NCBI RefSeq assembly: GCF_001262505.1
Contig: NZ_KQ410725.1
Location: 1 to 64,000 of the forward strand
Direction of reading: 5' to 3'
DNA: 64,000 bases
Origin: Shinella sp. SUS2
GTDB taxonomy: Bacteria; Pseudomonadota; Alphaproteobacteria; Rhizobiales; Rhizobiaceae
This document shows positions 27,140 to 40,281 of the stretch, one piece after another. Made by a program: the position numbers and the translations under genes. Every line of letters begins with the position of its first letter. The first letter of the stretch is position 1. The notes beneath the pieces were generated by a model. That model worked only from the letters and a program-made list of their open reading frames with translations. It searched no databases and was not told the DNA's origin.

Positions 27140-29408
27140 GGCTCACTTCCTTGCTCTTCTTGTCCGCATCGACGGCCGCCGTTTCCTCGTAGGGCAGGAT
27201 CACACGGATCATCGCCCCATGGCCGTTGTCGAAATCCGCCGGGGCATCATGCAGTTCCAGCTGCCCGCCGTGGTCTTCGATGATTTTCTTCACGATGGCG
27301 AGGCCGAGCCCCGTGCCCTTCTCGCGCATCGTCATGTAGGGTTCGAGAATCCGGTGCCGGTTCTCCGTCGGCAACCCCTTGCCGTTGTCAATGACATCAA
27401 CGACGAACCGCCGTCCTGCGTCGTCGGGCGTCGCGCGCACGAGGATTTTCCGCTCCTCGCGCGTCACTTCTGGCGGCAGGGCCTCGATGGCCTCCACCGC
27501 ATTCTTGATGAGATTGCCGAAGGCCTGGCCAAGCATGCGCGTATCGAACAGGCCTTCGAGCGGAACCTCGCCGAGATCCTTGCGGAAATCGACATGGGTA
27601 TTGCCCATCTCGCGCAGGAAGACAGCATCCTTGAGGATGTTGCGCAGGTCCGACCGCTCCTTCGTCGGCTTCGGCATGCGTGCAAAGGCGGAGAACTCAT
27701 CGACCATGCGGCCGATATCCTCGACCTGGCGCACGATGGTGTCCGTACACTGGTCGAAGACCGCGCGGTCCTCCGGATCGATCTGCTTGCCGTAGCGGCG
27801 ACGGATACGTTCGGCCGAAAGCTGGATCGGCGTCAGCGGGTTCTTGATCTCGTGCGCAATGCGCCGCGCCACGTCCGCCCAGGCGGTCGAACGCTGCGCG
27901 ATGACGAGATCGGTGATGTCGTCGATAGTGATGACGTAGGATTCCTTGGCGTCCTTCGCCTCCTCGCGCGTCACCTGCACGTTGAGCGTCCGCTCCTTGC
28001 CGCCGTGCATGATGTTGATCTGCTTGCGGTAGTTGTTGCGGTGGCGGGTAGCCCCCTCGGCCAGCACCGCCGCGATTTCCGGCGCCACCGCGGTCAGCGG
28101 CTGGCCGATCAGGTCGTTGGCGTTTCGCCCGAGCAGGATTTCGGCCGAAAGGTTGGCGATCGTCATGCGCCCGTCGTCTTCCACGCCGATGACCGCCGCC
28201 GTCACGCCCGAAAGCACCGCCTCGATGAAGCGGCGGCGGTGGTCGACCTCGTCCTTCGCGTCAAGGATCTGCTCCTGCTGCGCGCGGATTTCCGCGATCA
28301 TCTTGTTGAAAGTGCGCGAGAGGTTGCCGACGTCGCCATCGACGGTACGCACCGGTACGCTGACATCGAGATTGCCCGAGGCAACACTGTCCGCCGCGCC
28401 GATCAGCTGGCGGATCGGCCGCACGATGCGGTCGGCGACGGCGATCGCCGTCCAGATCGCCGCGAGCAGCACGATGAGGGCGAAGCCGAGATAGAGCACG
28501 CCGAAGGCGATCTGCAGCGTCGTGCGCCCGGCCTCGAGCGCCCGGTACTCCGCCGTGTTCTCCTCCATCAGCCGCATGGAGCGCATCACTTCGGGGTCGA
28601 CGGTGCGGATCGTGTAGAGGAAGGCGTCGGAAATATTGTCGAGCTTGATGATGGCACCGACGAGATTGGTGGCACCCGGCGGAATGAGCGTCGGCTGGCC
28701 GGCCGCAGACGCCTTCAGCGCATCTTCCGGCACGGCCGGCAGCGGGTTCTCGATCTGGATATTGGCCTGCAGGATGGTCGAACCGTCGGCCCGCAGCAGA
28801 AAGGCGCCGAGCATGCCGCGCCCGCGCGCCTGCCGCGTCATCAGATCGACGAAGCCCGTGCGGTCGAGGCTGTAGAGCTGGCGGTTGCGATCGAGATCGT
28901 TCGCCATCGACGCCGTCTGGCCCTGCAGATAGCTTGCGTTTTCCAGGACGTAGGCCTGCGCCACATTGAGCGAGGAACTGACGATCGACTGGGTGCGGAT
29001 GGAGAACCAGCGGTCAAGGCCGACATCGAGCGTGATGGAGGCGAAGATGGCAACGAGCACGGCGGGCGTGATCGCGACGATGGAGAAGAGCGCCACGATG
29101 CGCACATGCAGGCGGGCAGCGGCGCGTCCGCGGCGGCGCGCGCGCAGGAGACGCAGGATCTCTCGGCCGATCAGGACCATCAGGCCGACGATGAAGACCG
29201 CGTTGATCGCCGCCGAGGCGATGACGACGTTCGCCTCCGGCTTGATCGGCGTCAGGCCGAGCAGGATGAACAGCGAGATGGTCGCGGCAACGAGGGCACC
29301 GCCAGCCAGCACCAGACCAGGCAGGGCAAAAGAGGCCCGTCGATCGCCGGTCGCTCCCTTTCCATTCTCGTTCGAAAGCAGGCTCACGCCTTCCGTCATC
29401 TGCCGCAT
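27129..29408 (-). CDS. ntrY: Membrane sensor histidine kinase NtrY (759 aa)
   Basis: The N-terminal region has about four membrane segments (three by residue 110, one near 290-315) bracketing a periplasmic domain. Then come HAMP (about 315-370), PAS (about 380-490), a HisKA domain with the phosphorylated His in [22 protein letters not shown], and an HATPase domain with NLIKNAVEA, DNGKGLP and GTGLGLAIVKKI. It phosphorylates NtrX, whose gene overlaps its 3' end. Starts at 29408 and 29399 are both possible; neither ribosome site is decisive. Upstream frame to 29525 lacks family features. A 198-bp gap from ntrC may hold its own promoter. Confidence 0.93.
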   Translation of the reverse strand: MRQMTEGVSLLSNENGKGATGDRRASFALPGLVLAGGALVAATISLFILLGLTPIKPEANVVIASAAINAVFIVGLMVLIGREILRLLRARRRGRAAARLHVRIVALFSIVAITPAVLVAIFASITLDVGLDRWFSIRTQSIVSSSLNVAQAYVLENASYLQGQTASMANDLDRNRQLYSLDRTGFVDLMTRQARGRGMLGAFLLRADGSTILQANIQIENPLPAVPEDALKASAAGQPTLIPPGATNLVGAIIKLDNISDAFLYTIRTVDPEVMRSMRLMEENTAEYRALEAGRTTLQIAFGVLYLGFALIVLLAAIWTAIAVADRIVRPIRQLIGAADSVASGNLDVSVPVRTVDGDVGNLSRTFNKMIAEIRAQQEQILDAKDEVDHRRRFIEAVLSGVTAAVIGVEDDGRMTIANLSAEILLGRNANDLIGQPLTAVAPEIAAVLAEGATRHRNNYRKQINIMHGGKERTLNVQVTREEAKDAKESYVITIDDITDLVIAQRSTAWADVARRIAHEIKNPLTPIQLSAERIRRRYGKQIDPEDRAVFDQCTDTIVRQVEDIGRMVDEFSAFARMPKPTKERSDLRNILKDAVFLREMGNTHVDFRKDLGEVPLEGLFDTRMLGQAFGNLIKNAVEAIEALPPEVTREERKILVRATPDDAGRRFVVDVIDNGKGLPTENRHRILEPYMTMREKGTGLGLAIVKKIIEDHGGQLELHDAPADFDNGHGAMIRVILPYEETAAVDADKKSKEVSHGV

Positions 29409-29606
29409 CGCTTCCCCGGCCGGGCATCCCGAAGGGCGCCGGCGTTCTTCTCGTGTTTTCCGGAGTAGCGCCGACCGCATGAGGGACCGGCCACATTCGT
29501 ACCCGCATCCATGACGATCAGGCACGCAAGCCTATTCGGCCGCAAACCCCTCTGTTACCCTCAAGCAACAGATTGTGGCCAAAATGCAACGCCCCCTGCC
29601 GTTAAG

Positions 29607-31060
<1,454 letters not shown>

Positions 31061-31061
<1 letters not shown>

Positions 31062-32209
31062 CAATCATGTCCTTTGGTCTTGGAAAAGTCGTCGTCTTCG
31101 CTGACGCCGCGGGAGGCCGGCATCAGCACGCGGAAGGTGGTCCGGGAGGCCTGGCTGTCGCATTCGACAATGCCGCCATGCCCCCCGATGATCTTGGCGA
31201 CCAGCGCGAGCCCGAGGCCCGAACCATTGGTCTTGGTGGTGATGAAGGGATCGAAGAGGTGCGGCAGGAGATCCGCCGGCACGCCCGGCCCGTTGTCGTG
31301 CACGCAGAATTCCAGCGGCAGCGAGATCTTTTCCCGCGTGCCGGCAACGGAAAGGCGGATGCCCGGACGATAGGCGGTCGTAAGCTGGATCTCGCCGTCC
31401 GGCCGGTCGCCGATCGCCTCGGAAGCGTTCTTGATCAGGTTGAGGAACACCTGCACGAGCTGGTCTCGGTTGGCAAAGACCGGCGGCAGCGACGGATCGT
31501 AGAGTTCCGTGATCTTGATGTTGCGCGCAAAACCCGCCTTGGCGACCACCTTCACATGGTCGAGCACCGAATGGATATTGAGCGGCACACGATCGACCGG
31601 CCGCTCGTCGGAAAACACCTCCATGCGGTCGACCAGCGAGACGATGCGGTCCGTCTCGTCACGGATGAGCCGGGTCAGCGTACGGTCCTCGTCGATGACG
31701 GAGGTTTCGAGAAGCTGCGCGGCGCCGCGGATGCCGGAAAGCGGATTCTTGATCTCATGCGCCAGCATGGAGGCGAGGCCCGTCACCGAACGCGCCGCCC
31801 CGCGATGGGTCAGCTGCCGGTCGATCTTGTCGGCCATCGAGCGTTCCTGGATGACGACCACCACCGAACCCGGCTCGGTCGTGACAGGCGCCACATAGAT
31901 ATCGACCAGTTTTTCCGCCCCGAGCCGCGGTGAACTCAGGTCGACGCGGTATTCACTGACCGGGGCCTTGCGCTCGCGCACCTGATCGATCAGCGTCAGC
32001 AGCGGGCTGCCGAAGGGAATGAAATTGGAGATGTCGTGCCGCGAGAGATAGCCGGCGCTCGACCCGAAGAAGGATTCGGCTTCCCAATTGGCGAAGGCGA
32101 TCAGCCCGCGCGCATCGACGAGGATGACAGGATTCTGGATGGCGTTGAGCACGGCGAGCGCCAGGTCCGGCGCCTTCGCGGCATTCTGGTCGAAGGGCCT
32201 GTCCGTCAT
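31061..32209 (-). CDS. ntrB: Nitrogen-regulation sensor kinase NtrB (382 aa)
   Basis: A soluble histidine kinase/phosphatase controlled by PII protein. A PAS domain (about 20-125) leads to HisKA with the phospho-His in [21 protein letters not shown]. HATPase follows with [19 protein letters not shown] and [12 protein letters not shown]. The ATG at 32209 follows GGAGAGG and overlaps the dusB stop as ATGA. The open frame extends to 32491 but only inside dusB. Confidence 0.97.
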
Positions 32210-33231
32210 GCCGCCTCTCCGAGCCTTGCTGCGCCACCCGCAAGCAGCGCCGTCGCGAGCCTGTCGGCGACGGCATCGCTGTCGCGCGCCGTCATGATCT
32301 CCGCCTTGGCCGGCCCCGTAAAGCCGGGTGCAAAACGCTCCAGATACCAGCCGACATGTTTGCGCGCGTGGCGCAGCCCGGCCTCGACGCCGTAGAAGTC
32401 GAGCATCATGCGATAGTGCTCCACCGCAACCGCCGCGATCTCCTCCGTCGAAGGATGCGCCGCCGCGCCCGCCAGCACCGCCGGATGCCATGGCCGGCCC
32501 TGCGCCCCGCGCCCGACCATCACCGCGTCCGCGCCCGAGCGCCGCAGGACCTCGCGCGCGTCCTCGGCCGTGTCGACGTCGCCGTTGGCCACCAGCGGGA
32601 TGGTCAGCACGTCGCGCACCGCGCGGATCGCGTCCCAGTCCGCCTTGCCTTCATAGAACTGCATGCGCGTGCGCCCGTGCACGGTGATCATCGCCGCCCC
32701 CGCCGTCTCGGCGCGCGCGGCGATATGCGGCGCGTTCAGCGAATCGTGGTCCCAACCGAGCCGCATCTTCACCGTGACCGGCACCTTCACTGCGCCGACC
32801 GTCGCCTCGATCAGCCCGAGCGCATGGTCGGGATCGCGCATCAGCGCCGAACCGGAATAACCGCCGATCACCTTCTTGGCAGGGCAGCCCATATTGATGT
32901 CGATGATATCGGCGCCCTCGCCCTCGGCGATCCGCGCCGCCTCGGCCATCCAGTGCGCCTCGCGCCCGGCGAGCTGCACCATATGCGGCCGGATGCCGCA
33001 ATTGCGAATGCGCGACCAGCTTTCCCGCGCGTTCAGCGCCAACTCCCGGCTCGCCACCATCTCCGTAACGACCAGCCCCGCGCCGAAACGCCAGGCGAGA
33101 TCGCGGAACGGCAGGTCCGTGACGCCGGACATCGGCGCGAGGACCACCCGGTTGCGCAGGGTCCGGCCGCCGACGTCGAGCGGCGCTGACAGGCTGGGGA
33201 TCGTCAAATGCTCATCTTTCAAGCAAGTCAT
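32206..33231 (-). CDS. dusB: tRNA-dihydrouridine synthase B (341 aa)
   Basis: An FMN enzyme reducing uridines in the tRNA D-loop; formerly called NifR3. Seen are the N-terminal [18 protein letters not shown], the catalytic Cys in [43 protein letters not shown] and VANGDV. Length fits. The ATG at 33231 has only a purine run touching it; TTG codons a few residues inside are alternatives. It heads the ntrBC operon, a classic alphaproteobacterial arrangement, and is divergent from ispDF. Confidence 0.95.
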   Translation of the reverse strand: MTCLKDEHLTIPSLSAPLDVGGRTLRNRVVLAPMSGVTDLPFRDLAWRFGAGLVVTEMVASRELALNARESWSRIRNCGIRPHMVQLAGREAHWMAEAARIAEGEGADIIDINMGCPAKKVIGGYSGSALMRDPDHALGLIEATVGAVKVPVTVKMRLGWDHDSLNAPHIAARAETAGAAMITVHGRTRMQFYEGKADWDAIRAVRDVLTIPLVANGDVDTAEDAREVLRRSGADAVMVGRGAQGRPWHPAVLAGAAAHPSTEEIAAVAVEHYRMMLDFYGVEAGLRHARKHVGWYLERFAPGFTGPAKAEIMTARDSDAVADRLATALLAGGAARLGEAA

Positions 33232-33376
33232 CTCTCTGCACTATTTTTAGCCATTGTTCTCGTTCTTGCCAAGCTGCAATCCTGCATGCCCGCAATTTTC
33301 CTTACAGCGCTGGAATTGCGGCACCCTTCCGGCTAAACCACCTCAAATCGCTTTGAAACGGGAGCTACGAGACCAG

Positions 33377-34588
33377 ATGCTGGCGGAAAATGCGCTATCC
33401 TGCGGTGTGGTGATCGTCGCCGCCGGTCGCGGCGAACGGGCGGGCAGCCATGCCGAAGGCCCCAAGCAGTACCGCCGCATCGGCGGAAGGCCGGTCATCT
33501 CCCATACGCTCGATCTCTTTGTCAATTGGCTGCCCGCCCGGCGTATCGTGGTCGTGATACATCCCGATGACGTAGCCCTTTTCGAGAATGCACGCGCGCA
33601 ATCCTTGCCCGCCGGCGACCGCCTGACGGTCGTCACCGGCGGCGCGACGCGCCAGCAGTCCGTTCTCGCCGGCCTCGAAGTGCTTGCGGAAGGCGACATC
33701 ACGCATGTCCTCATCCAGGATGCCGTGCGCCCCTTCGTCGAGCCCGCCATCCTGGAGCGCACGCTGACCGCCTTCCAACATGGCGCCCGCGCCGTGCTGC
33801 CGGCCGTCGCCGTCGCCGATACGCTGAAGCGCGCGGACGCCAACGGCAATGTCGCCGAAACCGTCTCCCGCTCCGGCCTCTTCGCTGCCCAGACGCCGCA
33901 GTCCTTCCATTTTCAGACGATCCTGGAAGCCCATCGCCGCGCCAGCGCCTCCGGCCGCACGGACTTTACCGACGATGCCTCGATCGCCGAATGGGCGGGC
34001 GTGCGCGTCCACCTCGTCGAAGGCGGCGCCGGCAACGTCAAGCTTACCCTACAGAAGGACATCGCCATGGCCGACCAGCGCCTCGCCACCGCCCTGCCCG
34101 ACGTTCGCACCGGCAACGGCTACGACGTGCATCAACTCGTGGAAGGCGACGGCGTCACGCTCTGCGGCCTCTTCATTGCGCACGACCAGAAACTCTCCGG
34201 CCATTCCGACGCCGACGTCGCGCTGCATGCGCTGACCGATGCCCTGCTCGCCACCTGCGGCGCGGGCGATATCGGCGATCATTTCCCGCCCTCCGACCCG
34301 CAGTGGAAGGGCGCGGCGTCCCGCATCTTCCTCGAACATGCCGCCGGCATCGTGCGCGCCAGGGGCGGCGTCATCATGAATGCCGATGTCTCGCTGATCG
34401 CCGAAGCGCCGAAGGTCGGCCCGCATCGCGAGGCGATGCGCCAAAACCTTGCCGATTTCCTCGGCATCTCCATCGATCGCTGCTCGGTCAAGGCGACGAC
34501 CAACGAGAAGATCGGCTTTATCGGCCGCCGCGAAGGCATCGCCGCCATCGCCACCGCGACCGTCGTCTATAAGGGGACCGACGCATGA
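33377..34588 (+). CDS. ispDF: Bifunctional MEP cytidylyltransferase / MECDP synthase (403 aa)
   Basis: A fusion of two non-consecutive steps of the MEP isoprenoid pathway. The IspD domain (about 5-230) has [24 protein letters not shown] and [15 protein letters not shown]. The IspF domain (about 240-400) has the zinc motif [44 protein letters not shown] and [19 protein letters not shown]. Such fusions are characteristic of alphaproteobacteria. The start at 33377 gives the family N terminus; the frame extends to 33254 without similarity. The last four bases overlap the next gene. Confidence 0.96.
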   Translation: MLAENALSCGVVIVAAGRGERAGSHAEGPKQYRRIGGRPVISHTLDLFVNWLPARRIVVVIHPDDVALFENARAQSLPAGDRLTVVTGGATRQQSVLAGLEVLAEGDITHVLIQDAVRPFVEPAILERTLTAFQHGARAVLPAVAVADTLKRADANGNVAETVSRSGLFAAQTPQSFHFQTILEAHRRASASGRTDFTDDASIAEWAGVRVHLVEGGAGNVKLTLQKDIAMADQRLATALPDVRTGNGYDVHQLVEGDGVTLCGLFIAHDQKLSGHSDADVALHALTDALLATCGAGDIGDHFPPSDPQWKGAASRIFLEHAAGIVRARGGVIMNADVSLIAEAPKVGPHREAMRQNLADFLGISIDRCSVKATTNEKIGFIGRREGIAAIATATVVYKGTDA

Positions 34589-35088
34589 GCATCTGGCCAA
34601 AGGACATCGAAGAGGCCGCACAGACGATCGTCACCGATTTTGCGGCGCGCGGCCTTTTGATCGCCACCGCCGAATCCTGCACCGCCGGCCTCATCGCCGG
34701 CGCGATCACCGAAATATCCGGCTCCTCCAACGTCTTCGACCGCGGCTTCGTCACCTATTCCAACGAGGCGAAGCGCGAGATGATCGGCGTCGCCAATGCG
34801 ACGCTGAAGGCGCACGGTGCCGTCTCCCGCCCGACCGCGATCGAGATGGCCGAAGGCGCCATCGGCAATTCCGGCGCAAACATTTCCGTGGCGGTGACGG
34901 GCATTGCCGGCCCCGGCGGCGGTTCGGAGGAAAAGCCCGTCGGCCTCGTACATCTCGCCGCCGCCCGCCGGGGCCATGCGACGCTGCACCGGGAGATGCG
35001 CTACGGCGATATCGGCCGCAGCGCCGTGCGGCTTGCGACGGTGCGGACCGCCCTCGACATGCTGATCGAGCTGTCGAAGGCCGATTGA
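34585..35088 (+). CDS. pncC: CinA C-terminal domain protein / nicotinamide-nucleotide amidase (167 aa)
   Basis: This is a stand-alone CinA C-terminal domain, which deamidates NMN in pyridine-nucleotide recycling. Recognisable motifs are [25 protein letters not shown] with the catalytic Ser, [15 protein letters not shown], and [21 protein letters not shown]. The N-terminal MoaB-like domain of full CinA is absent, as in many bacteria. Its ATG overlaps the ispDF stop (ATGA), so the two are translationally coupled. The stop lies 1 bp from that of the convergent gene at 35090. Confidence 0.9.
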   Translation: MSIWPKDIEEAAQTIVTDFAARGLLIATAESCTAGLIAGAITEISGSSNVFDRGFVTYSNEAKREMIGVANATLKAHGAVSRPTAIEMAEGAIGNSGANISVAVTGIAGPGGGSEEKPVGLVHLAAARRGHATLHREMRYGDIGRSAVRLATVRTALDMLIELSKAD

Positions 35089-35089
35089 G

Positions 35090-35953
35090 CTATTTCGTCG
35101 ACCCCGGCAGACAGAGGCCGGTGACGTCGAGCAAGGCCTCCATGCGGACCTTCGCGTCGGTCGCTTCCCACCAGGGAACGCCGGTCGCGAGATACTCCTT
35201 GGCCATCCAGGCGTCGTTCGTCTCCTTTTCGCGGCGAACGGCGTCCTGATACGCCTTGCCGGCCCGCTTTTCCGTCATGCATTTCGTGTAGTCGTCGCTG
35301 CTCAGCAAACGGCTGGCATAGATGCCCTCGAAATCGCCCGTGCTGCCGGCCTTGCCGGTCTCGATATCGGCGACGCGCGCCGCCTGCTCGCGGGAAATGT
35401 CGAGATCGAGGGTCTCGATATAGACCCTCCGCCCCCAATCCATCTCCTTGTTCGCCGGATCCACCGGCGCGATCTCGTAAATCCGGCTGAGGAGTTTTGC
35501 GCCCCCTATGATGTCCGAGGCAACGGCGACGGTCGTCAGCGTGTAGGTAAGGTTTCGCGCCTCGACCTTTCCGGCAAGCAGGCCCATCGGTTCGTGCTTG
35601 CGCGTCACCGTCACCGTCTCCCCGACCGGCACCGCGCGGATATCCGGCGTCACCGTCTCCTTGCCGTTGAGGAAGAGATACATATTGGCGATGCGGCCGG
35701 GCGGAAAATCCCGGTCGGTGTAGAGCAGCGGCTGGGGATAGGAGCCGGGATTGCGTGAGTGCGTGCTCACCTTCAGCCCTTCGGACAGCCAGTAATTGCC
35801 GGCGATCGGACGTTTGTCCGCATCGAGCAGCAGCACATAGCTTCCGGGTTTGCGCAGGAGTGCCAGATCGGGCTCGGCGGATGCCGCATCGGCCGCGAAG
35901 ATCGCAGCAGCCAGCAGAAAACAGCGCAAACGTCCCATCGTCACAGCACCCAT
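35090..35953 (-). CDS. Secreted protein of unknown function (287 aa)
   Basis: I do not recognise the family. A signal peptide (about 6-26, ending ASA|EP) precedes a mature part with a beta-rich N-terminal half (GSYVLLLDADKRPIAGNYWLSEGL) and a helical C-terminal third (about 195-270). Three Cys are present, two in the mature C-terminal half, so a disulfide is possible. GGAGG lies 6 bases before the ATG. It stands alone between convergent pncC and the Coq10-like gene. No catalytic motif is evident; a periplasmic location is likely. Confidence 0.65.
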   Translation of the reverse strand: MGAVTMGRLRCFLLAAAIFAADAASAEPDLALLRKPGSYVLLLDADKRPIAGNYWLSEGLKVSTHSRNPGSYPQPLLYTDRDFPPGRIANMYLFLNGKETVTPDIRAVPVGETVTVTRKHEPMGLLAGKVEARNLTYTLTTVAVASDIIGGAKLLSRIYEIAPVDPANKEMDWGRRVYIETLDLDISREQAARVADIETGKAGSTGDFEGIYASRLLSSDDYTKCMTEKRAGKAYQDAVRREKETNDAWMAKEYLATGVPWWEATDAKVRMEALLDVTGLCLPGSTK

Positions 35954-36011
35954 CGTCCGCCTCCCGGCCGTTGATATCTAGGGTGAATGACGGATGATCG
36001 GCCGGTTTTGT

Positions 36012-36461
36012 TCAGCCGCCGTAGATCGTGGCCGCGCGCTTTTCAAAAGCCTCGGTGAACATACGGAAGGCGCGGTCGAACATCGAGCCCATCAGCGCGC
36101 CGAGAATCCGGCTCTTGAATTCGTAGTCGATGAAGAAATGCACGGAGCATCCGCCGTCCGGCAGCGGCTCGAAGCGCCAGCGATTGTCGAGATAGCGGAA
36201 CGGCCCGTCGATATACTTGACGTCGATCGCCCGTTCGGCGCGGTTGAGAAGAACCTGCGTCGTGAACGTCTCGCGGATCGCCTTGTAGCCGACGGTCATG
36301 TCGGCGATCAGAAGTTCCTTGCCGTCGCGTTCCTTGCGCGAGCGCACCGTAAGCCCTTCGCAGAGCGGCAGGAATTCCGGATAGCGCTCGACATCGGCGA
36401 CGAGGTCGTACATCTGCTCGGGCGTATGGGGAACCGGACGGCGGGTTTCGAACTGTGGCAT
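36012..36461 (-). CDS. Coq10/RatA-like START-domain protein (149 aa)
   Basis: A polyketide-cyclase/START fold (SRPBCC) with VPHTPEQMYDLVADVERYPEFLPLCEGL, the typical opening of Coq10/RatA proteins, and FIDYEFKSRILGALMGSMFDRAFRMFTEAFEKRA at the end. Coq10 relatives bind ubiquinone and help respiration; E. coli RatA was proposed to act on ribosome assembly. In alphaproteobacteria the Coq10 role is more likely. It commonly sits near lipA, as here, though two kinase genes intervene. The ribosome site is weak. Confidence 0.85.
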   Translation of the reverse strand: MPQFETRRPVPHTPEQMYDLVADVERYPEFLPLCEGLTVRSRKERDGKELLIADMTVGYKAIRETFTTQVLLNRAERAIDVKYIDGPFRYLDNRWRFEPLPDGGCSVHFFIDYEFKSRILGALMGSMFDRAFRMFTEAFEKRAATIYGG

Positions 36462-36470
36462 GGCCGAGAG

Positions 36471-37034
36471 CTAATATTGCCGCGCGAGGATGGCAAGTAG
36501 CTCCCGGTTCTCGGCCTTCGATTTCAACACGCAAACCGGCACATCCGGTCCATATGCCGCAAGCTTCTCCTTGATTTCCGGGCTCTCCGTCTTCTCGAAG
36601 TTCCAGATGTAAGCGAGGAACTCGCGTGTCATCCGCTCCGGGCAGCCATCGGCCATTTCCGGCCGCGACCGGCCGCGGAATTTCAGCCAGCGCGACAGGA
36701 CGCCGTAGAGCGACGCCCAGCGCGGCGGGCGAAGCCAGAGGACGAGATGCGTGCGCGGCAGGCGCACCGGTAGGGTGCCAGGGCTGGTGCCGTCGATGAT
36801 CCAGCGCTCCTCCGCCACGATCGCCTGAAGGCGCATCAAGGCCTCCGCACGCGGTCGCACGATCCAGCCCGGCAGCCAGAATATCTCGCGGTCCATGGAG
36901 ACATAGGGTAGGCCGAGCCGCTCGCTCAGCTTTCGCGCCAGCGTCGATTTTCCGCTGCCCGAGCAGCCCATGACCAGCACGCGCTCCGCCGTGTTCAGCC
37001 GCGCGGCGGCGGTCTCTTTCGTGATGGCGATCAT
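36471..37034 (-). CDS. P-loop adenylate-kinase-like protein, copy 1 (187 aa)
   Basis: A Walker A motif GCSGSGKST lies at about residues 23-31, followed by LPYVSMDREIFWLPGW and IVAEERWIIDGTSPGTLPVRLPRTHLVLWL. This matches the AAA/adenylate-kinase-like family sometimes called FlaR or topology modulation protein. The substrate is unknown. A good AGGAGA site precedes the ATG. It is a clear paralogue of the gene immediately upstream (10-bp gap), so a tandem duplication. Confidence 0.75.
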   Translation of the reverse strand: MIAITKETAAARLNTAERVLVMGCSGSGKSTLARKLSERLGLPYVSMDREIFWLPGWIVRPRAEALMRLQAIVAEERWIIDGTSPGTLPVRLPRTHLVLWLRPPRWASLYGVLSRWLKFRGRSRPEMADGCPERMTREFLAYIWNFEKTESPEIKEKLAAYGPDVPVCVLKSKAENRELLAILARQY

Positions 37035-37044
37035 GGTGGTTCTC

Positions 37045-37608
37045 CTATGCGCCGACGCGCGTCAGCAGGCGGCGCGCCTCACGTCGCGAAGACAGGGTGA
37101 CGAGCGGTACGCCTTCGCCATGCTGCTCCAGCTTGCGGATGAAGACCGGTGCAGATTTTCTCTCGAAATTCCAGATGTAGTCGAGGAAGGTGCGGTCCGG
37201 AAGCGGTTCCGGGCAGTCCGCCGCCATTTCCGGCCGCACCGTGCCGTGGTAGCGCCAGACACGACGCGCGACGCCGAGAAGGCAGGTGAGCCGCGGCATG
37301 CGCACCCAGATGACGAGATCCGAGCGCGGCACGCGCAGGTCGAAGGTGGACGGATTGCTGCCGTCCATGATCCAGCGCTCCCGCGCCACCAGCATTTTCA
37401 GGATATCGAGCCGCGCGGCCGGATCGCGCTCGCGCCAGCCGGGCAGCCAGCGCACGTCCCGGTCGATCGACTGGTACTCCAGGCCGAACCGCGCGGCGAG
37501 CGCCTTTGACAGCGTCGACTTGCCGCCGCCCGAGCAGCCGATAACCAGCACACGGTTCGCCGTCTCCAGTCGCTCGGCCGCTTCGTCGATCGTGATCGAA
37601 ACCGTCAT
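37045..37608 (-). CDS. P-loop adenylate-kinase-like protein, copy 2 (187 aa)
   Basis: Walker A is GCSGGGKST at about residue 25, then LEYQSIDRDVRWLPGW, RERWIMDGSNPSTFDLRVPRSDLVIWV and a conserved FLDYIWNFERKS shared with copy 1 (FLAYIWNFEKTE). The ATG at 37608 is preceded by a G-rich site; a GTG two codons upstream is possible. It follows the lipA terminator, so the kinase pair is probably transcribed separately from lipA. Function unknown. Confidence 0.75.
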   Translation of the reverse strand: MTVSITIDEAAERLETANRVLVIGCSGGGKSTLSKALAARFGLEYQSIDRDVRWLPGWRERDPAARLDILKMLVARERWIMDGSNPSTFDLRVPRSDLVIWVRMPRLTCLLGVARRVWRYHGTVRPEMAADCPEPLPDRTFLDYIWNFERKSAPVFIRKLEQHGEGVPLVTLSSRREARRLLTRVGA

Positions 37609-37625
37609 CGCCACCCCCGAAACGC

Positions 37626-37655
37626 AAAACCCCGCCGTCGGGCGGGACGGCGGGG
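37626..37655 (-). terminator. Rho-independent terminator of lipA
   Basis: A 10-bp perfect stem CCCCGCCGTC/GACGGCGGGG with a 6-base loop is followed on the minus strand by TTTTGCGTTT. It starts 24 bp after the lipA stop. Confidence 0.85.
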
Positions 37656-37679
37656 CTTAAAGGAAGGCTGAGGAAAAGT

Positions 37680-38657
37680 CTATTCCGCGGCGGCAAGAAC
37701 CTTGCGTTCGCGCGCGGCCCGAAGCCGTGCGAAATCGTCGCCGGCATGGTGCGAGGAGCGCGTCAGCGGGCTGGAAGAGACCATCAGGAAGCCCTTGGAA
37801 TAGGCGACGGTCTCGTAGGACTTGAACTCCTCCGGCGTCACGAAGCTCATGACGGCATGGTGCTTGCGGGTCGGCTGGAGATACTGGCCGATGGTGAGGA
37901 AATCGACATCCGCCGTGCGCAGGTCGTCCATGAGCTGGAGCACTTCGTTGCGCTCCTCGCCGAGGCCCACCATGATGCCCGACTTGGTGAACATGGTCGG
38001 GTCCAGCTCCTTCACGCGCTGCAGGAGGCGGACGGAGTGGAAGTAGCGTGCACCCGGACGAACCGTCAGGTAATTGCCCGGCACGGTCTCCATGTTGTGG
38101 TTGAAGACGTCAGGCTTGGCCGCAACGACACGCTCCAGCGCGCCCGGCTTCTTCAGGAAGTCCGGCGTCAGGATTTCAATCGTCGTCAGCGGCGAGGCTT
38201 CGCGGATCGCCCAGATCACCTTCTCGAAATGCTCCGCCCCGCCATCGGCGAGGTCGTCGCGGTCGACGGAGGTGATGACGACGTGGGAAAGACCCATCTG
38301 CTTGACGGCCTTGGCGACGTTCTCCGGCTCCGCCATGTCGAGTGCATTCGGCTTGCCCGTCGCCACGTTGCAGAAGGCGCAGGCGCGGGTACAGATCTCG
38401 CCCATGATCATGAACGTCGCGTGCTTCTTGTCCCAGCACTCGCCGATGTTCGGGCAGCCGGCCTCTTCGCACACTGTCACCAGCTTGTGGGAGCGCACGA
38501 GATCGCGCGTTTCCTGATAGCCCTTGGACACTGGCGCCTTGACGCGGATCCATTCCGGCTTGCGCAGCACTTCCGTGTCGGGCCGATGGGCCTTTTCCGG
38601 GTGGCGAACGCGCGGGGCGTTGGGATCAAGATTGGTGCGGTCGAGAATGGTGACCAT
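37680..38657 (-). CDS. lipA: Lipoyl synthase (325 aa)
   Basis: A radical-SAM enzyme inserting two sulfurs into octanoyl groups on lipoyl domains. The radical-SAM cluster motif is [15 protein letters not shown]. The auxiliary cluster cysteines are in [14 protein letters not shown]. The C-terminal R-S-S-x motif is present as [13 protein letters not shown]. Length is normal. It directly supports the pyruvate dehydrogenase genes upstream, whose E1-beta and E2 both carry lipoyl domains. AGGAA lies upstream of the ATG; the 90-bp gap to lpdA holds a strong hairpin. Confidence 0.97.
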   Translation of the reverse strand: MVTILDRTNLDPNAPRVRHPEKAHRPDTEVLRKPEWIRVKAPVSKGYQETRDLVRSHKLVTVCEEAGCPNIGECWDKKHATFMIMGEICTRACAFCNVATGKPNALDMAEPENVAKAVKQMGLSHVVITSVDRDDLADGGAEHFEKVIWAIREASPLTTIEILTPDFLKKPGALERVVAAKPDVFNHNMETVPGNYLTVRPGARYFHSVRLLQRVKELDPTMFTKSGIMVGLGEERNEVLQLMDDLRTADVDFLTIGQYLQPTRKHHAVMSFVTPEEFKSYETVAYSKGFLMVSSSPLTRSSHHAGDDFARLRAARERKVLAAAE

Positions 38658-38713
38658 GTCGATTCCACTTTCCTGTGGGGCGCCAACACCCCTTGCGGAC
38701 CGGAAATTAGCGG

Positions 38714-38737
38714 GCCCGCCTCCATGTGGAGGCGGGC
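38714..38737 (-). terminator. Hairpin between lpdA and lipA, possible terminator
   Basis: An 11-bp perfect stem GCCCGCCTCCA/TGGAGGCGGGC lies 10 bp after the lpdA stop. The minus-strand sequence after it lacks a clean T run, so it may slow or process rather than stop transcription into lipA. Confidence 0.45.
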
Positions 38738-38747
38738 TTTAGCACGT

Positions 38748-40193
<1,446 letters not shown>

Positions 40194-40281
40194 GAGCGCT
40201 TCCACTCCTCTGTTGTTCTTCTGCGCCACAGTCGGCCAACCGCCGCCACGGCCTTGACGAGAAGCGGAAGCACTCCGCCCC

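Noticed and set aside
27048..29468. An 806-codon plus-strand open frame opposite ntrY
   Set aside because: Antisense shadow of ntrY; no recognisable domain.
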